From assembly GCA_002773185.1 (NCBI GenBank), contig PFBU01000073.1:1-5779 (forward strand): DNA of 5,779 bases, given 5' to 3'. The notes beneath the pieces are model-generated. The model was not told the origin of the DNA and did not search any database. It worked only from the letters and a program-made list of their open reading frames with translations. Every line of letters starts with the position of its first letter. Positions within the stretch are counted from its first letter, which is position 1. Origin of the DNA: Candidatus Magasanikbacteria bacterium CG10_big_fil_rev_8_21_14_0_10_36_16 (GTDB taxonomy: Bacteria; Patescibacteriota; Patescibacteriia; Magasanikbacterales; UBA922). This document shows positions 1 through 5,720 of this stretch, one piece after another. A program made the position numbers and the translations under genes.

Positions 1-1
1 T

Positions 2-487
2 GGAGAAAATGGTGTGAGAGTAGAATTTGCAGAAGAATTTACCACGCCACCAATTGTCAATCTTACTTTGGCTAGTGATGTTAGTCTGGATACTTATTTT
101 GTTGATAGTGTAGATACCAAAGGTTTTATAATTAGAATTAGACCAATACAAAGTCAAGATGTTATCATAAATTGGTATGCTTTTGGACAAGTTTCTTCCA
201 ATCAAAATACTACAAGCACAACGGAATCAAATTCTAGTAGTAGTGGATCTGACAATTTGACAGATATAGCTAATAATTATTTACAAGATCATGGTTTGAC
301 ACTTGATGATACTATAAATAATACAAGTTCTACAGTGGAAACCAGTTCAACTACTGATGGGAATGTAATAGGTACAATTGATGTTGATGTAAGTAGTTCT
401 ATTACCAATGAGGTAGTTACAAATACAGATAATGTTGTAGTAGGAGAAGAGACAACATCTACGATTGCTACAACAACTACAAATTAA
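2..487 (+). CDS. Partial surface protein: C-terminal lectin-like beta domain plus Ser/Thr/Asn-rich tail
   Basis: The reading frame is open to the left window edge, so this is the last 161 residues of a longer protein. A GTG at position 14 is in frame, but it lies inside the domain and is unlikely to be the start. Visible residues 5-62 alternate hydrophobic and polar residues like beta strands. They contain VEFAEEFTTPPIV, a central GFIIRI strand and a terminal NWYAFG, a pattern resembling H-type lectin or phage-tail-fibre-like beta sandwiches that end in a W-x-A-x-G strand. Residues 63-161 are low complexity, rich in Ser, Thr, Asn and Asp, with no hydrophobic anchor, LPxTG motif or charged tail. 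I infer a secreted or surface-displayed protein whose anchor, if any, is upstream of the window. The Ser/Thr tail could be a flexible or glycosylated stalk, which is speculation. It is followed after 33 bases by the next gene, probably in the same operon. The domain assignment is moderate to weak. Confidence 0.7.
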   Translation, partial: GENGVRVEFAEEFTTPPIVNLTLASDVSLDTYFVDSVDTKGFIIRIRPIQSQDVIINWYAFGQVSSNQNTTSTTESNSSSSGSDNLTDIANNYLQDHGLTLDDTINNTSSTVETSSTTDGNVIGTIDVDVSSSITNEVVTNTDNVVVGEETTSTIATTTTN

Positions 488-510
488 AAAAATAAATTTA
501 ATTTTTTAAT
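483..510 (+). terminator. A/T-only inverted repeat over the stop codon (possible weak terminator)
   Basis: ATTAAAAAA (483-491) pairs perfectly with TTTTTTAAT (502-510) around a 10-base spacer. It covers the TAA stop of the first gene (485-487). The stem has no G or C and is preceded by A and contains T tracts, so it could act as a weak attenuating hairpin. Equally it could be chance in very A/T-rich intergenic DNA. The next gene on the same strand begins 11 bases later with no visible promoter, which argues against full termination. Confidence 0.25.
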
Positions 511-520
511 AAATATAAAT

Positions 521-994
521 ATGGAAATACCAAATGAATTGAATAATTTATCAGAATTGCAAAATAATTTTTCTAAGAAAAATAAGAAAAAAAATGACGC
601 CAAAAAGATAATAATTTTGTCGTTATTCTTTTTGTTGCTAGTCGCTATTATCTATTTATTGTTTAGTTATCTTAAAACACAAAAAGAATTGAGTATGCTA
701 AAAGATCCGGTTGCTCAAGAAGCTGCTCTCAAAGTTGAAAATGATAAATTAATTCAGAAAATTGGTAAATTGATAGAATTGTCAACTACTGAAGATCCTG
801 TAGTGGGTACTGTCAATGATGCGACTAGTCTCGCACAACAACAAAAATTCTTTGTGAATGCAAAAAATGGTGACAAAGTATTGATTTACAAAGATAAAGC
901 TCTTATATATAGACCAGATAATAACAAATTAATTAATGTTGGTCCAGTTTACATTGATAGTACTAGTACCACAGATATTTCCAGTAATAAATAG
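521..994 (+). CDS. Single-pass membrane protein of unknown function, short paralogue of the next gene
   Basis: This 157-residue protein has a Lys/Asn-rich cytoplasmic N-terminus (KKNKKKNDAKK, about residues 19-29). One strong transmembrane helix follows at about 30-50. A short helical, possibly coiled-coil stretch lies at 51-85, and a compact domain at about 90-146 carries the motif FF-x-NA-x-NGDK-VLIY...ALIYRPDNNK-LINV-PVYI. The tail is Ser/Thr-rich. By the positive-inside rule the domain faces outward. The same core recurs in the next gene (residues 88-146), so the two are paralogues, but this copy stops before any LytR_C-like domain. I know this core from CPR hypothetical proteins, but no biochemical function is established to my knowledge. 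The start is the first ATG that gives the basic N-terminus before the helix. There is no Shine-Dalgarno sequence in the A/T-only leader. It is probably cotranscribed with both neighbours. Confidence 0.88.
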   Translation: MEIPNELNNLSELQNNFSKKNKKKNDAKKIIILSLFFLLLVAIIYLLFSYLKTQKELSMLKDPVAQEAALKVENDKLIQKIGKLIELSTTEDPVVGTVNDATSLAQQQKFFVNAKNGDKVLIYKDKALIYRPDNNKLINVGPVYIDSTSTTDISSNK

Positions 995-1029
995 TTTTTA
1001 GAAGTTTATTCATAATAATTAAAAATGAT

Positions 1030-1821
1030 ATGGTTGTCAAAAAAAAACTTGTAGAAAAAATTCCAGAAGAAGAAATCATTCCTTTTGAAAATCCTAGAAA
1101 TGAAAAAAATAAAAATAGTAGTGTCAAAAATTTCCTTATTTTGTTGTTTGCTATTTTTACTTTGTTAGGTTCGGCTGGGTCTTATTATTTTTTTAGTAAA
1201 TACAATGCTCTCCGAAATGATCCAAGCATAGTTTCTCAAAAAGATGTAGATACTACTGTGGCGGCTGTTTATAAGTTGATGGTTTTACCTTCTGACGAAA
1301 TGCCAACTTTGGCTACTATTTTGGACAAGACTAAGTTGGCAGGACAATCATTTTTTGATAATGCTGAAAATGGTGATAAACTCCTTGCTTTTACCAAATC
1401 TATGCAAGCAATTTTGTATAGACCATCTACCAATAAGATTATAAAAGTGGCACCTATTTATATAAGTGATGGTACGACTGACCAACTAACTAGTACTACA
1501 ACTCAGGAAGAATTACAACCAATACCAGAAGAACAAAATATGTCTGAAGATCTAAAAGTTGCTTATTATAATGGTACTACTATTGCCAATCTTTCCTCTC
1601 AGACTGAGGCAAATGTGAAGACAAATTATCCTAATTACCAAACAACTGATTTGACTAACGCTACAAACCATAATTATACAGAAAACATTGTAGTAGACAT
1701 TTCTGGACAACATACTAATGAAGTAGAAGAGCTTTCCAAATTATTAAATGCTCAGGTACAAAGTTTACCAGATGGTGAAAAAAAACCTGATGCGGATATT
1801 TTAATTATTTCAGGTAAATAA
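1030..1821 (+). CDS. Single-pass membrane protein with LytR C-terminal-like (LytR_C) domain
   Basis: This 263-residue protein has a charged N-terminus (1-33) and one transmembrane helix at about 34-55. Residues 88-146 form the core shared with the preceding gene (SFFDNAENGDK...ILYRPSTNK-IIKVAPIYI). A Thr/Gln/Glu-rich linker covers about 147-172. Residues about 174-263 fit the LytR_C pattern: an opening strand VAYYNGT, a middle NIVVDISG strand, a helix EVEELSKLLNAQVQSLP, and a closing ADILIISGK. LytR_C domains occur at the C-termini of LytR-CpsA-Psr envelope proteins and as stand-alone modules. Here there is no LCP catalytic domain, so ligase activity is not predicted. The outward-facing domain suggests a role at the cell wall or S-layer, by inference only. 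The ATG at 1030 is chosen because the nearby ATG at 1025 is in another frame that stops quickly. The stop lies seven bases before the next start, implying tight coupling. Confidence 0.88.
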   Translation: MVVKKKLVEKIPEEEIIPFENPRNEKNKNSSVKNFLILLFAIFTLLGSAGSYYFFSKYNALRNDPSIVSQKDVDTTVAAVYKLMVLPSDEMPTLATILDKTKLAGQSFFDNAENGDKLLAFTKSMQAILYRPSTNKIIKVAPIYISDGTTDQLTSTTTQEELQPIPEEQNMSEDLKVAYYNGTTIANLSSQTEANVKTNYPNYQTTDLTNATNHNYTENIVVDISGQHTNEVEELSKLLNAQVQSLPDGEKKPDADILIISGK

Positions 1822-1829
1822 TTTATTTA
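1815..1829 (+). repeat. Perfect A/T palindrome across the stop-start junction
   Basis: TAAATAA, a single central T, and TTATTTA form a perfect 15-base palindrome. It contains the TAA stop of the LytR_C-like gene (1819-1821) and ends on the A of the next ATG (1829). As RNA it could form only a short A-U hairpin over the junction. It could influence reinitiation, or be chance in an A/T-only spacer. Confidence 0.4.
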
Positions 1830-4249
1830 TGAAAAGACAAATAACAATCTTTTTTTCTCTTTTGTTATTTGTCTTTTTTTTGTCTCAAATAGTTTCGGCT
1901 ACTAGCGGTACGATTTTGACTGGTCATTCTTATGCTTGGAGCAATAATGTCGGTTGGATAAATTTCAAAGATACTGTGATCGGAGATAGTGCTTTGACTG
2001 GTTATGCTTGGTCTCAGAATAATGGTTGGATAAAAATGAATCCTAGTAATGGTGGTGTTAATAATGATGGTCAGGGAAATTTGTCAGGTTATGCTTGGGG
2101 TGAAGGATTAGGTTGGATAAATTTTTCTGGTGTTAGTATCAATTCTAGTGGTGTTTTTTCTGGAACTGCCACTGGAGATTTGATTGGCTCTCTTACTTTT
2201 AGTTGTAGTAATTGTGATGTGCAGACTGATTGGGTAGCCACTCCCGCAGGTGGAGGGGGAAGTCTGCCACCCCCACCCCCTCCAGTAGTAAATCTTCCTA
2301 CAGGATCAGTACAAATAAATAATGGTGCACAATATACCAACAACAAGAAGATATCATTAAGTTTTGTAGCAGATTATACCGATAGTTATGCTGTTTCTGT
2401 GACCAATGATTTTAGTAGCGCGTCATATTTGACTATTGTTAGTTCCACCCAATTTACTTTGTCTGCTCCTGACGGAACAAAAACAGTCTATGTAAGTTTC
2501 AAAAACCAAGATGGTACTTATGTTACTTCTGATTCTATAATTTTGGATACTGTATCGCCAAACAAACCGATAATATCGCAAATAGATCTTGGGATTGAAA
2601 ATGGTGTGAGAGTCAGACCTCCAAAATTGTCAGGACATTCAGAAGCTAATTCACAAGTGATTATTACCAAAGCTACTGAAGGACAACAAACTCTGAGTTC
2701 TTTTCATCTCGCTGGTGTTACTACTTATTATACGACAGCTGATGCTCAAGGTAATTGGACTTTTACTTTTCCAGTCCTATTTGATCCCGGAAGCTATGCT
2801 GTTTCAGCTATAGCTCAAGACGCTGCTGGTAATGTTAGTATTTCTTCAGATGTGGCTCATTTGGTAATTCCGGTTGATACTATTACACCACCACCAGAAG
2901 TACCGCCGGAAATTCCACCGGAAGTAGTACCGCCACCCGAAGTACCTCCGGAAATTCCACCAGAAGTTGTTCCACCAGATAGTAATATTCCGCCAGAAGA
3001 AAATCCAACGGGTAATTCAGGAAATAATACGGATAATACAGGTGGTGGTTCAGGAAGTACAGATAATGGTAATACTTGGTGGGGTGAATTTTTTGGTACA
3101 GCATCTACTACTGCTAGCAGTACTATACCGACTGAAATTATAAAAAATGTTACTCAGGTAATCAACAATATTCAAAAACAAGTGACTAATGTTACAGATA
3201 ATGTTGGTAAAAGTATCCAAAAGACTAATGAAAATGTAACAAAAGCGGTGAATGTCGTCACTAAAAAAATAAACGAAGTAATAGATAATCCACAAGTAAA
3301 GATTGTCAATAAGACAATTGTAGCTCCAACTGTGGCTACAGTGGCTGTCATCAACGTGGCTTCATCTGGTTTTGGTTTGGTGCAACTAATGAATTTTTTA
3401 CAGTTATTTTTTGGGCAGTTCTTCTTGGTTTTCAGACGCAAAAAACAAAAGAAGTGGGGAGTACTTTATAATTCTTTCACCAAAAAACCCATTGATTTGG
3501 CAGTCATACGTTTAGTAGATGCTTCTACAAATAGAGTTGTACGTTCAGTAGTTACCGATATGGAAGGTCGCTACATTTTGCAAGCCAAGCCTGGGGAATA
3601 CAAAATTTTGGTACAAAAAGATGGTTATACTAATTTTTCTGAGCATTTGAAAGATTTTAGTGAAGATAGTAAATTTATAAATCTTTATCATGGTGAAGCT
3701 ATAAAAGTTACAGATGAAGCAGAAATAAATTATAATATTCCTTTTGATCCTATAGAAATTGATAGAAGTTATATTCAAATTATTAGAGACAAAGTATTCA
3801 AGACTGTGCGATTTGTTTTGAGTACTATTGGTCTGGTGTTTAGTGTTATTTCTTTTATAATCAGTCCTGTTTGGTGGATAGGCGCTTTGGTTATTTTCCA
3901 GTTTTTGTTGTATCTTGTCATCAGACGTTTCTCTTACAAGAAGTTACCATCTTCTTTTGGAGTCATTACTGCCAAACATGATGAACAAGCTCTACCAAAT
4001 GTAGCCGTACGCGTTTTTGATGCTACCTTCAACAAATTGATAGATACGACTGTTACAGACCACAAAGGTAGATACGCTATGCTTTTATCACCAAACAAAT
4101 ATTATGTAACTTATGAAAAAGATCAGTACGAAAAAAAGAAAAGTCCATTGTTAGACTTTTCTACAGACAAAACCAAAGAGGGTGGTGATTTGTTGGTTAG
4201 AGATGAGGTGTTGGAAGAAGAAAAAAATGAAGAGGTAAAAAAAACTTAA
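1829..4249 (+). CDS. Multidomain envelope protein: GYAW repeats, Ig-like regions, Pro-rich spacers, membrane segments, two transthyretin-like repeats
   Basis: This 806-residue protein starts with a Sec signal peptide (1-24, probable cut after IVSA). Three AWS-x-N-x-GWI repeats span 32-99. A related strand with a Cys pair (C126, C129) ends at TDW, and a Gly4-Ser-Leu-Pro6 linker covers 141-152. Ig-like regions lie at about 155-240 and 262-347; the second has the bacterial Ig signature DAQGNW...GSYAVSAIAQDAAGN. A twin Pro/Glu repeat (354-381), a Gly/Asn/Thr spacer and an amphipathic stalk (about 431-497) follow. A long hydrophobic segment (499-535) ends in RRKKQKK. A carboxypeptidase-regulatory-like domain (543-613), a membrane hairpin (about 659-698) followed by RRFSYKK, a second such domain (710-780) and an acidic/basic tail complete it. 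The N-terminal part should be outside, as an adhesin or S-layer-like structure. Positive charges place both C-terminal domains in the cytoplasm. No enzymatic motif is visible. Confidence 0.92.
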   Translation: MKRQITIFFSLLLFVFFLSQIVSATSGTILTGHSYAWSNNVGWINFKDTVIGDSALTGYAWSQNNGWIKMNPSNGGVNNDGQGNLSGYAWGEGLGWINFSGVSINSSGVFSGTATGDLIGSLTFSCSNCDVQTDWVATPAGGGGSLPPPPPPVVNLPTGSVQINNGAQYTNNKKISLSFVADYTDSYAVSVTNDFSSASYLTIVSSTQFTLSAPDGTKTVYVSFKNQDGTYVTSDSIILDTVSPNKPIISQIDLGIENGVRVRPPKLSGHSEANSQVIITKATEGQQTLSSFHLAGVTTYYTTADAQGNWTFTFPVLFDPGSYAVSAIAQDAAGNVSISSDVAHLVIPVDTITPPPEVPPEIPPEVVPPPEVPPEIPPEVVPPDSNIPPEENPTGNSGNNTDNTGGGSGSTDNGNTWWGEFFGTASTTASSTIPTEIIKNVTQVINNIQKQVTNVTDNVGKSIQKTNENVTKAVNVVTKKINEVIDNPQVKIVNKTIVAPTVATVAVINVASSGFGLVQLMNFLQLFFGQFFLVFRRKKQKKWGVLYNSFTKKPIDLAVIRLVDASTNRVVRSVVTDMEGRYILQAKPGEYKILVQKDGYTNFSEHLKDFSEDSKFINLYHGEAIKVTDEAEINYNIPFDPIEIDRSYIQIIRDKVFKTVRFVLSTIGLVFSVISFIISPVWWIGALVIFQFLLYLVIRRFSYKKLPSSFGVITAKHDEQALPNVAVRVFDATFNKLIDTTVTDHKGRYAMLLSPNKYYVTYEKDQYEKKKSPLLDFSTDKTKEGGDLLVRDEVLEEEKNEEVKKT
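1922..2125 (+). repeat. Three GYAW-type (AWS-x-N-x-GWI) protein repeats
   Basis: Residues 32-46, 58-70 and 87-99 of the 806-residue protein each read approximately G-[HS]Y-AW-x-x-x-x-GWI-[NK]-[FM]. The spacing is 24 and then 29 residues between the first Trp of successive copies. Trp37/Trp43, Trp61/Trp67 and Trp90/Trp96 are the invariant pairs. This repeat type is familiar from CPR surface proteins. Its ligand is not known to me. It sits directly after the signal peptide, so it would be the outermost part of the protein. Confidence 0.8.
2249..2284 (+). repeat. G-run/C-run island encoding Gly4-Ser-Leu-Pro6, with a 9-bp GC-rich inverted repeat
   Basis: TGGAGGGGG (2251-2259) is the exact reverse complement of CCCCCTCCA (2276-2284), leaving a 16-base loop. 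This is the most G/C-rich patch of an otherwise A/T-rich window. It encodes GGGGSL followed by six prolines, the linker between the GYAW repeats and the Ig-like regions. Both the RNA hairpin and the six consecutive prolines would be expected to slow ribosomes, the latter being a known EF-P-dependent stall type. Confidence 0.6.
2888..2971 (+). repeat. Two tandem copies of a 14-residue Pro/Glu/Val repeat
   Basis: Residues 354-367 and 368-381 are identical (PPPEVPPEIPPEVV), encoded by 42-bp units at 2888-2929 and 2930-2971. The DNA copies differ at six positions, all synonymous third-codon positions. The segment is an extended Pro-rich spacer between the second Ig-like region and the Gly/Asn-rich linker, suited to spanning a cell wall or S-layer. 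Confidence 0.85.
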
Positions 4250-4261
4250 CAGATTTTTTTA
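4236..4261. terminator. Possible bidirectional A/T terminator between convergent genes
   Basis: TAAAAAAA (4236-4243) pairs with TTTTTTTA (4254-4261) around a 10-base loop. On each strand a T tract follows the loop. It overlaps the last codons and stop of the 806-residue protein (stop 4247-4249) and the stop of the opposing glycosyltransferase (4259-4261), whose ends are only nine bases apart. Its position fits a shared terminator, but the stem lacks any G-C pair, so it would be weak as a classical intrinsic terminator. Confidence 0.35.
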
Positions 4262-5647
4262 TTGCCCCATCGCCCGTAATATCACATTGATAGTTTTGAG
4301 TAAGATGGATATATCCAAAAGCATTGACCTATTTTTGATATAAAAAAGATCATATTGAAATTTTTGTAATGAAGTTTCAAGAGTTGAAGTGTAATGTTGT
4401 TGTACTTGCGCCCAGCCAGTAATACCAGGTTTGATGACATAACGTAGATTGTAATAAGACATTTTATTTTGCAGATCATTGCTTATTTCTGGTCGCTCCG
4501 GTCTAGGACCTATGACCGTGATTTCACCTTTCAAAAGATTTATAACTTGTGGTAATTCATCTAGTCTAGTTTTACGTAAAAATTTACCCACGCCCGTGAT
4601 TCTACTGTCATTTTTTTGGGCAAACTCTGCACCATGCATCTCTGCGCTACCATCTTCGGCCAGGGAATACATTGTGCGGAATTTGTACATCCAGAAGATT
4701 TGTCCATTTTTGCCAAATCTTTTTTGTTTGAAAAATACTTTTCCTTTGGAATTTAGTTTGATAGCTAGAGCAATGAAAGGTAAAAATAGTAAAAAAAATA
4801 AAGAGAAAATTACAATAAAAGTTAGTTCTAATACTCTGACAAATTTGTTATAAATTGGTTTATCAAGGTCAGATAAGTACTGCAAAAACCAAGCTTTGTG
4901 AAAAGCGGAAGGGGGGATTCTACCTGTGACACTTTCATAAAAATTAGAAACGTTAGTTATTTTTATTTGTTTGAAAAGTAGTTGATAAAGTTCTTGACTG
5001 AGTGCGTCTTCTTTGTCCAAATTGTTGTGGGTAACTATAATTTCTATTTTATCATTCGCTACTATTTTTTCTAGCTTTTCTTTTGTTTTATATATTGTTA
5101 TATTGCTGTATTTTGTCCTATCCATTTTGTTATTAAAATCTAGGACAGCTTGGACATGGTAGCCTAGCGTAGTTTGTTTCTGGAGTATTTCCATGATTTC
5201 CTGTACTTCTGGATTATAATCCAAAAACAAGATGTTGGCTTGTAATCTGTTACTACTAATTATGTTTATATAAATTTTACGCCAGATAAAAATTAGGAAA
5301 TAAGCAATAATAACTGTCAAAAGTAAAATTGTTTTTGGGTTTGTATCCCTTGTGGGGAAGATATAAAGAACAGTAACACTAATCAAAAATGAGGCTATGG
5401 CTGATTGGATAAGTGTGGAAACAAACTTTTTTTGATTAATTTTTTTGAAGTCATAGAGACCGTTGATATAGTTTATTATTACCCAAATCAAGAAAATAAC
5501 CACAAAAACAGAGAGATTTCCCTGTAGTTGGTTGGTATTTTTGAATTCCAAATTACGCAAAGCCAAGCCCAACCATAAGGCCAAAAAGAATAATACCAAA
5601 TCTCCACCTAGTAATATTAATTGTTTTAATCTGTACCAAAATTTCAT
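4259..5647 (-). CDS. Polyprenyl-phosphate sugar-1-phosphate transferase (bacterial sugar transferase, WcaJ-like architecture)
   Basis: At 462 residues this matches the usual full length of the family. It transfers a sugar-1-phosphate from a nucleotide sugar to a membrane polyprenyl phosphate, the first committed step of exopolysaccharide, capsule or glycan synthesis. N-terminal hydrophobic helices lie at about 12-31, 46-64, 76-97 and 106-126. A soluble Rossmann-like region (about 135-235) is followed by the membrane-associated helix at about 269-296. The C-terminal catalytic domain shows KQKRFGKNG...YKFRTM (307-326), the Asp-Glu pair in RLDELPQ (D363, E364), GPRPERPE (380-387), KPGITGWAQV (406-415) and YDLFYI (432-437). 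The Rossmann-like region lacks the expected Gly-rich loop, reading ILFLDYNPE at its start. The donor sugar cannot be told from sequence. The gene converges on the surface-protein operon and diverges from the gene at 5721. The start is the only ATG ahead of the first helix, and no Shine-Dalgarno sequence is visible. Confidence 0.93.
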   Translation of the reverse strand: MKFWYRLKQLILLGGDLVLFFLALWLGLALRNLEFKNTNQLQGNLSVFVVIFLIWVIINYINGLYDFKKINQKKFVSTLIQSAIASFLISVTVLYIFPTRDTNPKTILLLTVIIAYFLIFIWRKIYINIISSNRLQANILFLDYNPEVQEIMEILQKQTTLGYHVQAVLDFNNKMDRTKYSNITIYKTKEKLEKIVANDKIEIIVTHNNLDKEDALSQELYQLLFKQIKITNVSNFYESVTGRIPPSAFHKAWFLQYLSDLDKPIYNKFVRVLELTFIVIFSLFFLLFLPFIALAIKLNSKGKVFFKQKRFGKNGQIFWMYKFRTMYSLAEDGSAEMHGAEFAQKNDSRITGVGKFLRKTRLDELPQVINLLKGEITVIGPRPERPEISNDLQNKMSYYNLRYVIKPGITGWAQVQQHYTSTLETSLQKFQYDLFYIKNRSMLLDISILLKTINVILRAMGQ

Positions 5648-5649
5648 AT

Positions 5650-5678
5650 TTGTCAGTATTGCTTAATTTTGCTATAAT
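5650..5678 (+). promoter_or_regulatory. Sigma-70-type promoter for the gene at 5721
   Basis: A -35 box TTGTCA (5650-5655, five of six consensus bases) is followed by a 17-base spacer. The -10 box TATAAT (5673-5678) is perfect and is preceded by TG one base upstream, making it an extended -10. Transcription would be expected to start near 5685, giving a leader of about 36 bases before the ATG at 5721. It lies in the divergent gap, just beyond the start of the minus-strand glycosyltransferase. Confidence 0.7.
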
Positions 5679-5686
5679 TCACCTAG

Positions 5687-5705
5687 ATAATTTAGCATAA
5701 TTTAG
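5687..5705 (+). repeat. 9-bp direct repeat one helical turn apart, just downstream of the promoter
   Basis: ATAATTTAG occurs at 5687-5695 and again at 5697-5705, a 10-base period. A shorter ATAATT also occurs at 5674-5679, overlapping the -10 box. Repeats on one face of the helix at the expected transcription start could be a repressor site, or just A/T-rich redundancy. Confidence 0.35.
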
Positions 5706-5720
5706 TACAAAAAACAAGCT

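Noticed and set aside
14..16. GTG as a true start of the first gene
   Set aside because: The frame is open upstream to the window edge, and the GTG falls within the beta domain, so a truncated longer gene is more likely.
511..520. TATAAA just before the second gene as a -10 box
   Set aside because: It almost touches the ATG at 521 and has no -35 partner at 16-18 bases. Operon transcription is simpler.
1030..1821. Calling the LytR_C-like protein a LytR-CpsA-Psr ligase
   Set aside because: The LCP catalytic domain is absent. Only the C-terminal accessory-type domain is present.
2089..3778. Several minus-strand open frames of 73-89 codons under the 806-residue gene
   Set aside because: All are antisense to well-supported coding sequence, with compositions that mirror the plus strand (for example Gly runs opposite the Pro codons).
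1829..4249. Calling the 806-residue protein a carboxypeptidase
   Set aside because: Only regulatory-like beta domains are present. No zinc-binding or catalytic peptidase motif is visible.
4282..4479. 65-codon minus-strand frame overlapping the glycosyltransferase in another frame
   Set aside because: It overlaps the conserved KPGITGWAQV to YDLFYI region in a different frame and has no support of its own.
4479..4853. 124-codon plus-strand open frame inside the glycosyltransferase
   Set aside because: It lies wholly antisense to the conserved catalytic domain, its protein has no recognisable pattern, and no promoter precedes it.
5689..5717. Minus-strand promoter (TTGTTT, 17 bases, TAAATT) for the glycosyltransferase
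   Set aside because: It matches only three of six and four of six consensus bases in A/T-rich DNA, too weak to annotate, although some promoter must lie near here.
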